Part shown: positions 7,779-16,634 of the stretch, piece by piece
Position numbering within the stretch: the stretch's first letter is position 1
How the letters are laid out: every line of letters begins with the position of its first letter
Source of the DNA: Candidatus Aminicenantota bacterium
GTDB lineage: Bacteria > Acidobacteriota > Aminicenantia > Aminicenantales > Saccharicenantaceae
Assembly (NCBI GenBank): GCA_026393975.1
Contig: JAPKZD010000008.1
Coordinates: 16,531-80,530 of the forward strand
DNA length: 64,000 nt
Reading direction: 5' to 3'
Notes under the pieces: model-generated
Databases searched by the model: none
The model's input: the letters and a program-made list of their open reading frames with translations, nothing else
What the model was told of the DNA's origin: nothing
Translations under genes and position numbers: made by a program

Positions 7779-8864
7779 ATGAACCAGAATCATCCAGGTG
7801 AAGGGATGAGGTCAGTTCCCTGGCAAAGCTCCCTTCTCATCCTTCTCGAATTCTTTGGCGTGACTGCGGGCTGCTGGGCTCTTTTCTTGCTCATCGGGAA
7901 GTCCAAGTTCCCGGCCAATGTCATTTCCATCAAAGGACCCGCTGCCGTCCTTTTCGACGGGGCCCTGTCCGTGGTGAAGCTGTCCCTGGTCTGCCTGACG
8001 GTGGCCGGGTTCGCCTTCCTGGTCAGGAAGACGAAAGACGGCTGGACGCTCAAAGACCTGGGCTTCAGGATTCATCGGTCCTGGCCAGGAGATATCTGGC
8101 TTGGGATCGTGGCCTTCAGCCTGACCAACTTGATCTCCCTGCCCTGGACGCTCGCGGTCTTCCCTATCAAGGCCCAGCGGGCCGGGGCGAGCTTTGTGAG
8201 CGAATGGAACACGGTCCGATCGCCGGTCTATCTGCTGGTTCTCGCTTGGATCCTCTCGGCTCTGGGGACGCTCATCAGCGCCTCTTGGGAAGAGATCCAT
8301 TGGCGGGGCTATGTGCAGAATCTATTCTCGAAAAAGTACGCGCCGATCGTAGGCTTCTACGTCTCGTTCCTCTACTTCGGCCCGGGACACTATTTCAGTA
8401 ATCCCAAGTGGACTCAGCTTGATGTTCTCGGGGCCGTGATCGGAGGAATAGCCCTTTGCCTCGCGTTCTATGCCACGGGGAGCCTGCTTGTCGTCGCCGT
8501 CACCCACATGCTGAGCAATCTATGGTGGGAAGGCCCATTTTATCTTTATCTGACCGGTTCCCGGCGGTCCGCTTATGGCGTTGTTCTAGTTCTCGGGGCC
8601 CTGACCCTGCTTTTGTGCTTTGTCGGAAGGAAACAGGTCGCATTCTTCTGGGGAAAGATCAAAGAGCTCTTCTCTTCAGCCGGCTGGAGGATGAGCGGGC
8701 TCGGGATATTCTTTGGCCTGGTCGCCTTGATCTTCAGTTGGGCCCTGAGCCGGCTCATGAAGGGGGGCCGGTCGACGACCATCCTCGCCTTGCTCATCTT
8801 CTCGATTTTCGCCCTGGGCGTGTCTTTTCTATCAAAAAAACGCGGATTCCTTGAGAGAGAATAG
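7779..8864 (+). CDS. CPBP-family (CAAX-like) intramembrane metalloprotease
   Basis: The 361-residue protein has eight or more membrane helices. The CPBP/Abi motif EEIHWRGYVQN (EExxxR) appears near residue 172, followed by histidines in FGPGHYFSNP and VAVTHMLSNLWW, the usual three catalytic blocks. The family includes CAAX prenyl proteases and bacteriocin-immunity proteins; the substrate here is unknown. AGGAGGA at 7766-7772 fixes the ATG at 7779. Two extra hydrophobic segments after residue 300 extend the protein beyond the usual 250-300 residues. The gene stands alone just after the accessory region. Confidence 0.88.
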   Translation: MNQNHPGEGMRSVPWQSSLLILLEFFGVTAGCWALFLLIGKSKFPANVISIKGPAAVLFDGALSVVKLSLVCLTVAGFAFLVRKTKDGWTLKDLGFRIHRSWPGDIWLGIVAFSLTNLISLPWTLAVFPIKAQRAGASFVSEWNTVRSPVYLLVLAWILSALGTLISASWEEIHWRGYVQNLFSKKYAPIVGFYVSFLYFGPGHYFSNPKWTQLDVLGAVIGGIALCLAFYATGSLLVVAVTHMLSNLWWEGPFYLYLTGSRRSAYGVVLVLGALTLLLCFVGRKQVAFFWGKIKELFSSAGWRMSGLGIFFGLVALIFSWALSRLMKGGRSTTILALLIFSIFALGVSFLSKKRGFLERE

Positions 8865-8934
8865 CGATTAGTAAGATATGGCCTTTCCGCTATCCCTGAT
8901 CTTAATCCCCAAGTTGAACCTTTGACTGACGCTC

Positions 8935-9430
8935 CTAAGAAAGGACAGCCAAAAGGTTGACGAGCTTATCGACGTATTCGATCTCCTCCCGGCTCATGAC
9001 GCCCGCGGCTTCGAGCGCTTCGTAGGTGATGAGGGTGTCCGAGGCTCCCTTGGTCCAGGCCTCGACGACGCGATGGAGGTTTTTTCCCGGCCGCACGAAC
9101 GGATACCTTCTCCAGAAGCTCCCCGTCGCGTTGTTGCGCCATGTCCATTCGAGGTTCTGCAGGCCTCGTATTCGGGCGATTCGGCGGCCATGCTGAGGGG
9201 GACGGCGGGCTCGACGATCATGATGTTGTCGCCGACCGTCGCGACGTAATGGGTGGGGATATTGTTCTTTTTCAGGAGCTCGAAGAAATACGCGGCGAAC
9301 CTGCAGGCGATCGCCCCCTTGCCCGGGATATCTCCGATGATGTTGTCATAGCCCGGATCGAACACCAGGTTTCCTTGGATTTGCCCGCGTAAACCAGATT
9401 GTCTTTCTTAAGGATTTGAGTGAGATCCAT
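8935..9430 (-). pseudogene. purC: Broken SAICAR synthetase gene (purC-like)
   Basis: Three reading frames must be joined to follow the family. ATG at 9430 gives MDLTQILKKDNLVYAGKSK, then a frame change near 9365 gives FDPGYDNIIGDIPGKGAIAC and KNNIPTHYVATVGDN. A second change near 9150 gives RNNATGSFWRRYPF and TLITYEALEAAGVMSREE before TAG at 8935. These match SAICAR synthetase, the purine-biosynthesis ligase of CAIR and aspartate. About 25 residues are missing after the first segment and the C-terminal third is absent, so two sequencing indels alone cannot explain it. An intact copy would be expected elsewhere. Confidence 0.75.
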
Positions 9431-9470
9431 CGGATTTCCCATCTCCTTCTGTGAATTTTTCAATTCGCGC

Positions 9471-12400
9471 CTACTTCCAGTCCGGCAGCCGGCCGGGGGT
9501 GTAGGGCGCGCCGACGGCGTCGAGCCGCTTCTCGATGGCCTTGACGTCTTCGGCCAGGATCTTCTTGAGTTCTTCGTAAACCTGCTTGAACTCCTCTTCG
9601 GCGATGGCGTAGGCGTCGCGCTGGGTCTGGGTCGGGGCCGAGGTCGAACAGGATTGCCCGCTGATGATCCCGTCGATCCGGACGGCGATCGCGGGCCGCG
9701 TTTCCTCGGAGAGACGCCAAAGAAAGAGCCGCCGGTCGCCCGTCAAAAGCACATGGAGGTCTTCAAGCCTTGTTTCGAGGGCCTTGATGGAATCGAGGAG
9801 GTCCTGGTGGGGGACGGTGACGCTCTTGAGAGCGGTCCTGCAGTTCCCGGCGAGCGCCAGGAGATCGGCCACGGCGTTCGAAGCCCCGTTGACCGAGTTG
9901 CCGAGTTTGCGGACATTTTTCTGGAAGGCGGCGAGCTCGGCCCGGTCGGCGGCCGGAAGCGAAACCGAGGTCAGGGCCTGGACCTTGAACGGCACGGGCC
10001 CGGCGAGCTGACGGACCTTGCTGTCGACGCTCAGGGCCATTGAAACCGTGTAGACACCCGGGATGACGAACGTGCTTGACCGGCCCTGGGCGGCCCACGC
10101 AGGCTGGGCCTGGGGCGCGTCGAGGCCCGGGTACTTGAGGTCCCAGGCGGCCCGGTTGAGGCCTTGGCGCGCCGGCTCTTGAAGGACACGGACGACCTGG
10201 CCGTCCTCGTCGGCGATCGTGAAGAGGAGGACCGCCGGTTCCTCTCTCTCTTCGGCCTTGAGCCGTTCGTAGGTGGGATAGGACACGGGCTTGCCCGCCT
10301 TGCTCAGCTCGGCCTCCGCCTCGAGCCTCCGGGCGCGCAGCGATTTCGGCGCCTCCTTAAGATGATAGGTGAAGATCGCGGCCACGGGGGGGTTGGGAGT
10401 GGCGAAGAAGCTTCCTCCCTGGCCGCCTGGCTGGGACGTCGTCGGGGCGAACATCCAGGCGTCCTTGACCGGGAAGAGGTGGCCATCGGCGGCCAGGACT
10501 TCGGGCTTGAGGTTCCGAAGGGCCGAGTAGTCGTCGAGGATATAGATCCCCCGGCCGAACGTGGCCACGACGAGGTCGTTCTCTCGTTTCTGGATGGCCA
10601 GGTCGCGGACCGTGGCGGGGGGCAGTCCCGAACTGAGCTTCCTCCAATGCCGGCCTCCGTCCATGGTGACGAAGAGCCCGAACTCGGTCCCGGCAAAGAG
10701 CAGTTCCTTGCGGCCGTGGTCCTCGGCCAGAGAGTAGACCGAGCCCCGCTCGGGCAGATCCGAAGCGACCGAGGTCCAGGTCCGGCCGAGGTCGGCGCTC
10801 TTGAGGATGTAGGGCTTGAAGTCGCCCCGCTTGTGGTTGTTGAAGGCGGCGTAAACCGTGTTCCGGTCGTGATGCGAGGCGATGATGTCGTTGACGTAGG
10901 TGGTGTCGGGGATGCCTGGGAACTTGTCGATGCGGCGCCAGTTCGCTCCGCCATCCTCGGTCACCTGGATGAGGCCGTCGTCGGTCCCGGCGTAGAGAAG
11001 GCCCTCGGCGACCGGCGACTCATCCAGGGCGACGATGTTGCCGTAGGGAGAGGTGTTGAGGTTCTTGGCTACGGCGCCCAGGGGCCAGACGCGGCCCATG
11101 ACCTCGAGCGTGTTGCGGTCGATCCTCCGGGTCAGGTCGTCGCTGATGACCGTCCAGGAATCGCCCCGGTCGTCGCTGCGGAAGACTTTGTTGGCGGCGA
11201 GATAGAGGCGGGTGTGCGAATGGGGGCTGACGAAGAGGGGCGAGTCCCAGTTCCACCGGTATTCCGCTTCGCCCCGGCGCGGCTTGGGCTGGATGCCCGT
11301 GGACTCGCCGCTTTTCCTGTCGTACCGGCCCAGGTTGCCGTACTGGGACTGGGCGTAGACGATGTTGGGATCCTCGGGATCGGCGGCCGACTCGAAGCCG
11401 TCGTCGCCCTGGGTGGAGTACCAATCGGCGTTGACGATGCCGCGGGCGCTCGTCGTGCGCGACGGCCCGCCGAAGCTGCCGTTGTCCTGGGTCCCGCCGT
11501 AGATGTTGTAGAAGGGCAGGTCGTAATCGACGGCGACCTTGTAGAACTGGGTCAGAGGCAAATTGGGCATGAACTTCCAGGTCCGGCCTCGGTCGAACGA
11601 CTCGTAAACGCCGCCGTCGTTGCCGTCCAGGTAATAGTTCGTGTCGTCGGGGTCGACCCAGAAGGCATGGGAATCGGGGTGCTTGTTCTCGCTGCCGAGG
11701 GGTCTCCAGGTCGCTCCGCCGTCGTCGGTGACGCCGAGGACGATGTCCATGGCGTAGACTCGCCCCGGGTCCTTGGGATCGCAGAAGATCTCCTGGTAGT
11801 AGTTCCCGCTCGAGAAGTAGCCGCTTCTCCTCTCCCACGAGGCGCCGCCGTTCACGCTCCGGTAGAAGCCGCCTTTGTCCTCCTGGGCTTCGACGATGGC
11901 ATAGATGAGATTCGGAACGACGGGGGAAAGGGCTAGACCGATCCGTCCGACGTCCCCGGCGGGAAATCCCTTGACGATCTTTTCCCAGGTTCTGCCCGCG
12001 TCCGTCGACTTGTAGACGGCCGATCCCGGGCCGCCGCCGATCTGGGAGAAGACATGGCGGCGGCGCTGATGGGCTGACGCGTAGAGGACGTCGGGGTTGT
12101 GCGGATCGAGGTGGACCTCGCAGACGCCGGTGTCCTGGTCGATGGTCAGGACGGCCGTCCAGGTCTTGCCGCCGTCCGTCGTCTTGTAGAGGCCGCGCTC
12201 CCCGCCGGGTCTCCACAGGGAGCCATAGGCCGCGGCGTAGACGACGTTCGAGTCGTGGGGATCGACGGCGATCATGCCGATATGCTCGGAGTCCTTCAGG
12301 CCGACATTCGTCCAGGAAGCGCCGGCGTCCACGGACTTGTAGACGCCGTCGCCATAGGTCACGCAGCGCTGGTTGCCGTTCTCGCCCGTTCCGACCCAAA

Positions 12401-12773
12401 CGTTGTTCGGATCCCGGGGGTCGATGGTCACGCAGCCGATGGAATGCGAGCCTTCGGCGTCGAAAACCGGGGTGAACGTCGTCCCGGCATTGACCGTCTT
12501 CCAGACGCCGCCCGAAGCCGCGGCGACATAGAATTCATGCCGCTTTCCGGGCCGGACGGCCAGGTCGGAGACGCGGCCCGACGTCAGCGCGGGCCCGATG
12601 GACCGGAGCTTGAAGGCGCCGAGGGACAGGCCGGCGTAAGGATCGGGCTCCTTCGCGGCCGGCTGCCGGGCCTTCGACTGCGCCGAGAGGGGAGTGGTGG
12701 GGATGACTGCGGCCGTAAGGATCAGGGCGAGGGCCCCAATGGAGATGCTACTCAAGTAGACTCGGTTCGACAT
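9471..12773 (-). CDS. Secreted Asp-box/BNR-repeat (sortilin VPS10-like) protein
   Basis: The 1100-residue protein starts at ATG 12773 behind GGGAGG, with a signal peptide (ALALILTAAVIPTTPLSAQ). At least nine Asp-box repeats (S/T-x-D-x-G-x-x-W) are visible, including KTTDGGKTW, KSTDAGRTW, RSVNGGASW, ESFDRGRTW, RSDDRGDSW, KSADLGRTW and VTMDGGRHW. They span about residues 60-720 and predict one or two beta-propellers. The last 200 residues form a fibronectin-like and helical tail. These proteins are annotated as glycosyl-hydrolase- or sortilin-like, but no catalytic set is evident. It is exported; the ligand is unknown. Confidence 0.85.
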   Translation of the reverse strand: MSNRVYLSSISIGALALILTAAVIPTTPLSAQSKARQPAAKEPDPYAGLSLGAFKLRSIGPALTSGRVSDLAVRPGKRHEFYVAAASGGVWKTVNAGTTFTPVFDAEGSHSIGCVTIDPRDPNNVWVGTGENGNQRCVTYGDGVYKSVDAGASWTNVGLKDSEHIGMIAVDPHDSNVVYAAAYGSLWRPGGERGLYKTTDGGKTWTAVLTIDQDTGVCEVHLDPHNPDVLYASAHQRRRHVFSQIGGGPGSAVYKSTDAGRTWEKIVKGFPAGDVGRIGLALSPVVPNLIYAIVEAQEDKGGFYRSVNGGASWERRSGYFSSGNYYQEIFCDPKDPGRVYAMDIVLGVTDDGGATWRPLGSENKHPDSHAFWVDPDDTNYYLDGNDGGVYESFDRGRTWKFMPNLPLTQFYKVAVDYDLPFYNIYGGTQDNGSFGGPSRTTSARGIVNADWYSTQGDDGFESAADPEDPNIVYAQSQYGNLGRYDRKSGESTGIQPKPRRGEAEYRWNWDSPLFVSPHSHTRLYLAANKVFRSDDRGDSWTVISDDLTRRIDRNTLEVMGRVWPLGAVAKNLNTSPYGNIVALDESPVAEGLLYAGTDDGLIQVTEDGGANWRRIDKFPGIPDTTYVNDIIASHHDRNTVYAAFNNHKRGDFKPYILKSADLGRTWTSVASDLPERGSVYSLAEDHGRKELLFAGTEFGLFVTMDGGRHWRKLSSGLPPATVRDLAIQKRENDLVVATFGRGIYILDDYSALRNLKPEVLAADGHLFPVKDAWMFAPTTSQPGGQGGSFFATPNPPVAAIFTYHLKEAPKSLRARRLEAEAELSKAGKPVSYPTYERLKAEEREEPAVLLFTIADEDGQVVRVLQEPARQGLNRAAWDLKYPGLDAPQAQPAWAAQGRSSTFVIPGVYTVSMALSVDSKVRQLAGPVPFKVQALTSVSLPAADRAELAAFQKNVRKLGNSVNGASNAVADLLALAGNCRTALKSVTVPHQDLLDSIKALETRLEDLHVLLTGDRRLFLWRLSEETRPAIAVRIDGIISGQSCSTSAPTQTQRDAYAIAEEEFKQVYEELKKILAEDVKAIEKRLDAVGAPYTPGRLPDWK

Positions 12774-12841
12774 TTTAACCTCCCGAGGCGGGCTTTTTGG
12801 GACGACGGACAACGTATTATACCGCCGGCCGCGCCGGCGGG

Positions 12842-13110
12842 TCAATCCTCTGAGGAACCAGAAATGGCGTTGCGGTCCCTTCCGTAATACTTGTCCGCGG
12901 GGGTCACGTTGTCGATGGCCTCGTGATACCGCTGATGATTGTAATATTCCACTCTGAGGTGTTCCCGTTGAGCTGTCTTTTGCCGGCCTCGCCCCGCAGG
13001 CCCTCCAGCACGATCCGGATTTTTTCCTCGGCTGTGAACTTCCGGCGGGTCTGTCGCTTGATCTCCCGGACGATCGATTCCGGTGAGCTTCCCTGTTTCC
13101 CTTTGGTATT
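12842..13110 (-). mobile_element. Internally deleted IS3-family transposase remnant
   Basis: On the minus strand one frame gives SPESIVREIKRQTRRKFTAE and EEKIRIVLEGLRGE, typical of an IS3-type OrfA N-terminus. It jumps directly to AGKRQLNGNTS and then, in another frame, to EYYNHQRYHEAIDNVTPADK, the C-terminal end of the OrfB integrase core. The DDE catalytic core is missing. About 1 kb of a normal IS3 element has therefore been lost, leaving a non-autonomous scar between the Asp-box gene and the cytochrome operon. Confidence 0.75.
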
Positions 13111-13275
13111 CCCTCCAGGGCTTGGCGATTTCCACGCACCATTCTACGAGGATTCGCCGGAAACGTTCAAGGGTTATCATCCGCCCGGCGAGTTGCGAAA
13201 AAAAGTCAAATCCGATAATATTGATAGTGTTTCGGCGGCGCCGGCCGCCTGACCGTGGAGAGCCGTGGAGAGCGT

Positions 13276-14631
13276 ATGAAATCGGCCTGGAAGTTTTTCG
13301 GTTCGGTCAAACTGGCCATCGTCCTGTTCATCCTGATAACCCTCGCCTCGATCCTGGGGACGCTCATCCCCCAGGGCCGGAGCGCCGCCGAATACGCGGC
13401 GCGCTACGGCGGCTCGTCCGGGCTCTTCGTTTCGCTCCAGCTGACGCGCCTGTACCAGTCCTTCTGGTACCTGGCCCTTCTCCTTCTCTTCGCCCTGAAC
13501 ACGGTCGTCTGCACGGTCTCCCGATTCGGACCGAAGTGGCGAAGGGCGTTCGGGCCTTCCGTCGAGGCGAACTCCCAGACCCTCATGACCATGAAGGTCA
13601 AGAACCGGTTCCGCCTCGCGCTTCCGATCGCCGCGGCCAAGGACAGGATCGCCGGACTCCTGCGCTCCCGTCATTACCGCCTGACGGAATCCGCGGCGGC
13701 GAACGGCGTCGTCCTTTTGGCGAGAAAGCGGCGCCTGGGCCGGTTCGGGTCCGACGTCGTCCACCTCGGTCTTCTGGTCATCCTGATCGGCGGTTTCACC
13801 AGCGGCCTTGGGGGACACCGGGCGGACGTCCCCCTCCTCGAAGGCCAGACGGCGGATATCCCCCACGCGGCCTTCCAGGTCCGCCTGGACAAGTTCGAGA
13901 CGGAATACTATCCCCGGGGCGAGGTCAAGGACTGGAAGAGCACGGTCACCGTCCTCGAGAACGGCACGCCGGTCCTGACCCAGGTCGTCATGGTCAACCA
14001 TCCGCTGACCTACCGCGGTTTCTCTTTCTTCCAGACGAGCTACGGCTGGGATTGGGACAACCCGCGGCTCGAGCTGGAGGTCAGGAAACGTGCCGACGCC
14101 GCTTTCTCCAAGACCGTCGCCTTGAAGGTCGGCGAACGGGCCCCGGTCGATGACGCGGACGTCAGCCATGTCGTCGTCAGGCAGTTCGTCCCCGATTTCG
14201 TCATGGGCGAGGGGAACAAGGTCCAGAGCCGTTCCCAGGAGCCCAACAACCCCGCGGCGATGGTCGAAGCGTGGAAAGGGGAGGAGCGCGTTTTTTCCGG
14301 GTGGATCTTCGCCAAGTACCCGGATTTCGGCCAGGGGCATACGGCCGGTCAGTCCGCCCTCGCTTTCGTGCTGAAAAACTACTCGGCGGCTCAGTACTCC
14401 GTCCTCGAAGCGGCCAAGGACCCGGGCGTGAACTTCATCTGGCTCGGCTGTGTCCTCGTCACGGCGGGGTTCTTTCTGGCTTTCTACTGGCCGCCCCGGG
14501 AGATCCGGGTCGTCCTCGAAGAGGTCCAGGGCAAGATCGAAGTGACCGCCGGCGGTCAGGCCGCGAAAAGCCGGGAGACGTTCCAATCCGAATTCGACCA
14601 GATCTTCGATTCAGCCAGGAGGCCGGCATGA
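13276..14631 (+). CDS. resB: ResB/Ccs1 cytochrome c maturation protein
   Basis: The 451-residue protein has the ResB layout. Three N-terminal membrane helices include WKFFGSVKLAIVLFILITL with the GTLIPQ signature. A further helix near residue 165 is followed by a large extracytoplasmic domain and a C-terminal helix (GVNFIWLGCVLVTAGFFLAF). Together with CcsA it carries haem and reduced apocytochrome for System II cytochrome c assembly. ATG 13276 is preferred to 13255 because it sits behind GGAGAG. The stop overlaps the ccsA start (ATGA). A plausible promoter (TTGCGA, 18 bases, TAATAT) lies near 13194-13223. Confidence 0.92.
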   Translation: MKSAWKFFGSVKLAIVLFILITLASILGTLIPQGRSAAEYAARYGGSSGLFVSLQLTRLYQSFWYLALLLLFALNTVVCTVSRFGPKWRRAFGPSVEANSQTLMTMKVKNRFRLALPIAAAKDRIAGLLRSRHYRLTESAAANGVVLLARKRRLGRFGSDVVHLGLLVILIGGFTSGLGGHRADVPLLEGQTADIPHAAFQVRLDKFETEYYPRGEVKDWKSTVTVLENGTPVLTQVVMVNHPLTYRGFSFFQTSYGWDWDNPRLELEVRKRADAAFSKTVALKVGERAPVDDADVSHVVVRQFVPDFVMGEGNKVQSRSQEPNNPAAMVEAWKGEERVFSGWIFAKYPDFGQGHTAGQSALAFVLKNYSAAQYSVLEAAKDPGVNFIWLGCVLVTAGFFLAFYWPPREIRVVLEEVQGKIEVTAGGQAAKSRETFQSEFDQIFDSARRPA

Positions 14632-15416
14632 CCGAGTCGACGCTTTTCACCATCGCCTTCATCTTTTATGTCGCGGCCCTGCTCGTCGACTTCGCCTCGC
14701 TCTTCGCCAGGAGGGAGAAGTGGGCCAGGACCGGACTCGCCTTGGCGGCGGCCGGACTCGTCTTCCATACCGCGGCTCTCATCCTGAGGACCGTGGTCAG
14801 CCGTCACGCCCCGTTCACCAACATGTACGAATCCCTGTCCTTTCTCTCCTGGGCCGTCGTTGTCGCCCTGATCGTTTTCGGCCGGAAAACGAAGGTCCCC
14901 AAACTCGGGCCCTACCTCATGCTGATCGTCGTCGGCCTCGTCGCGCTGGCCTCGTCCCCGCTCATGCCCAAGGGGGCGACGCCTCTCGTGCCGGCGCTCC
15001 AGAGCTACTGGCTCTGGCTCCATGTCTCGGTGACCCTCCTCGGCGAGGCTTTCTTCGCCGTCGCCTTCGTCTCCAGCCTCCTCTACCTTGCGGCCGACAC
15101 GGAGGAAAAGAAGGAAAAGCTGGACTCCCTCAGCTACAGGGCCGTGGCCGTGGGCTTTCCCCTCTTCACCCTGGGAGGGCTCATTTTCGGCATGGTCTGG
15201 GCCTACCGGGCCTGGGGAAGCTATTGGACGTGGGATCCCAAGGAAGTCTGGAGCCTGATCACCTGGTTCGTCTTCGCCCTCTACCTCCACACCAGGGTCG
15301 TCATGGGTTGGAAGGGAAAACGCTCGGCGATCGTCGCCATCCTCGGCTTCCTGGCCGCCCTGTTCACCTACTTCGGCGTCAATTATCTGCTCGCCGGACT
15401 CCACAGCTACGCTTGA
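14628..15416 (+). CDS. ccsA: CcsA/ResC haem-handling protein of cytochrome c maturation
   Basis: The 262-residue membrane protein has about eight helices and the Trp-rich haem-binding WWD segment, WGSYWTWDPKEVWSLITW. Conserved histidines are in RHAPFTNMYESL, YWLWLHVS and YLHTR. It forms the System II synthetase with ResB, exporting haem and attaching it to CxxCH motifs. It overlaps resB by four bases and is followed by the c-type cytochromes it would mature, which supports one operon for a respiratory module. Confidence 0.95.
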   Translation: MTESTLFTIAFIFYVAALLVDFASLFARREKWARTGLALAAAGLVFHTAALILRTVVSRHAPFTNMYESLSFLSWAVVVALIVFGRKTKVPKLGPYLMLIVVGLVALASSPLMPKGATPLVPALQSYWLWLHVSVTLLGEAFFAVAFVSSLLYLAADTEEKKEKLDSLSYRAVAVGFPLFTLGGLIFGMVWAYRAWGSYWTWDPKEVWSLITWFVFALYLHTRVVMGWKGKRSAIVAILGFLAALFTYFGVNYLLAGLHSYA

Positions 15417-15430
15417 TAAAGGAACACGCG

Positions 15431-15952
15431 ATGAAGAAAACCATCTGGCTTGTCATCGTCCTAAGCGTCGGCGCCCCCGCGATTTTCCTCGCCGCCAAGG
15501 ACGTCACCTATGTCGGCGCCTCGAGCTGTAAGCTCTGCCACAAGGCGGAGCTCCAGGGCCGGCAATTCACGATTTGGGAGGCCAGCCTTCACGCAAAATC
15601 CTTCGCCAGCCTGACGACGCCCAAGGCGCTCGAAGTCGCCAAGTCCATGGGCGCATCGAGCCCCCCTGAAAATGCCCAATGCTTAGGCTGTCACGCGCCG
15701 CTCGCCGCCAAAGCACCGGAGCTGAAAACAGAGGGCGTGACCTGTGAGGTCTGCCACGGGGCGGGGAGCGGTTACAGGAAACTCGCCATCATGCAGGACA
15801 AGGAGAAGGCGGTCCAGAACGGCCTCATCCTTTACCCGGACCCTGGGGCCATCCAGGCTCAATGCATGCAGTGCCATCAGAATCCGCATGGCAAGGCGTT
15901 CGATTTCAAGGCGGCTTGGGAGACGATCAAGCACCCTGTCCCTGCTAAGTAG
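15431..15952 (+). CDS. Periplasmic tetrahaem cytochrome c (c554-like)
   Basis: The 173-residue protein has a signal peptide (residues 1-21) and four CxxCH haem motifs: CKLCH, CLGCH, CEVCH and CMQCH. The spacing with YVGASSCKLCHKAE resembles the cytochrome c554 / multihaem family in which an outer haem sits near a WxxSxHA motif (here WEASLHAKS). It should carry electrons in the periplasm. The start at 15431 follows AAAGGA and is 14 bases after ccsA. Neither the donor nor the acceptor can be read from the sequence. Confidence 0.9.
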   Translation: MKKTIWLVIVLSVGAPAIFLAAKDVTYVGASSCKLCHKAELQGRQFTIWEASLHAKSFASLTTPKALEVAKSMGASSPPENAQCLGCHAPLAAKAPELKTEGVTCEVCHGAGSGYRKLAIMQDKEKAVQNGLILYPDPGAIQAQCMQCHQNPHGKAFDFKAAWETIKHPVPAK

Positions 15953-15956
15953 ATCC

Positions 15957-16634
15957 ATGGCCGTGCGAAAGATGTCGAGAGCGTGGCTGGGCGTGGTCGT
16001 CATCGGCGCCGCGCTCCTGGCCGCCGCCGCCGCGGCCGCCGCGCCCACGTTTCCCGCTCAGGACGATGACCGGACCTGCCTTGTCTGCCACGACGATGCC
16101 GAACTCAAGTCGTCGGCCGGGATGACGGTTTACGTGAGCCCCAAGCCGCTTGCCGCCTCCGTCCATGGCCGGGCCGGCGTCCGTTGTGTCGGCTGTCATG
16201 CCGACCTCAAGGGATTCAAAGACTTTCCCCACGCCCAAAGCCTCGAGGCCGTCAGATGCGCGGGCTGTCACGGCGACTATGCCCGGACATCTTCCGGCGG
16301 CGTCCACGGAACTTCGAGCCCCCGCCTGGCGGCCAAGCCGGTTCTCTGCAAGGACTGCCACGGCACCCACGACGTCCTCCCTTCCTCCGACCCCGGCTCT
16401 TCCGTTCACGCCGCCAACCGGCCCGGGACGTGCGGAAAATGCCATCCGGGGGCGACTGCGAACTTCGCCAGGGGCCATGTCCATGAGCTCCCTGCATCGT
16501 CCGGCCGTTCTCCGGCCGGCGTCGTCAGGCTCCTGTACAAGGTCTTCATCGGAGTCATGGCCGGATTCTTCCTTCTTTATGTCGGGGTCGACCTCCTTCG
16601 CCGGACGAGAGAACGATGGACGAAAAAGCCGTGA
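15957..16634 (+). CDS. Membrane-anchored pentahaem cytochrome c
   Basis: The 225-residue protein has an N-terminal signal segment rich in alanine, five CxxCH motifs (CLVCH, CVGCH, CAGCH, CKDCH, CGKCH) and extra histidines that may be distal ligands. A C-terminal helix (VFIGVMAGFFLLYVGVDLL) with a basic cytosolic end anchors it. It starts 4 bases after the tetrahaem gene and overlaps the cytochrome b gene by 19 bases, so the two probably form a quinol-oxidising or quinone-reducing membrane complex. ATG 15972 is an alternative start. Confidence 0.9.
   Translation: MAVRKMSRAWLGVVVIGAALLAAAAAAAAPTFPAQDDDRTCLVCHDDAELKSSAGMTVYVSPKPLAASVHGRAGVRCVGCHADLKGFKDFPHAQSLEAVRCAGCHGDYARTSSGGVHGTSSPRLAAKPVLCKDCHGTHDVLPSSDPGSSVHAANRPGTCGKCHPGATANFARGHVHELPASSGRSPAGVVRLLYKVFIGVMAGFFLLYVGVDLLRRTRERWTKKP

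Noticed and set aside
7538..7801. 87-codon open frame over the dispersed repeat
   Set aside because: It crosses the end of the miniature element and joins unrelated pieces; only a short ThDP-enzyme-like segment inside it is meaningful.
12099..12887. Long open frames on the plus strand opposite the Asp-box gene
   Set aside because: They mirror the codon structure of the real gene on the minus strand, as expected in GC-rich DNA, and their products have no recognisable domain or signal.
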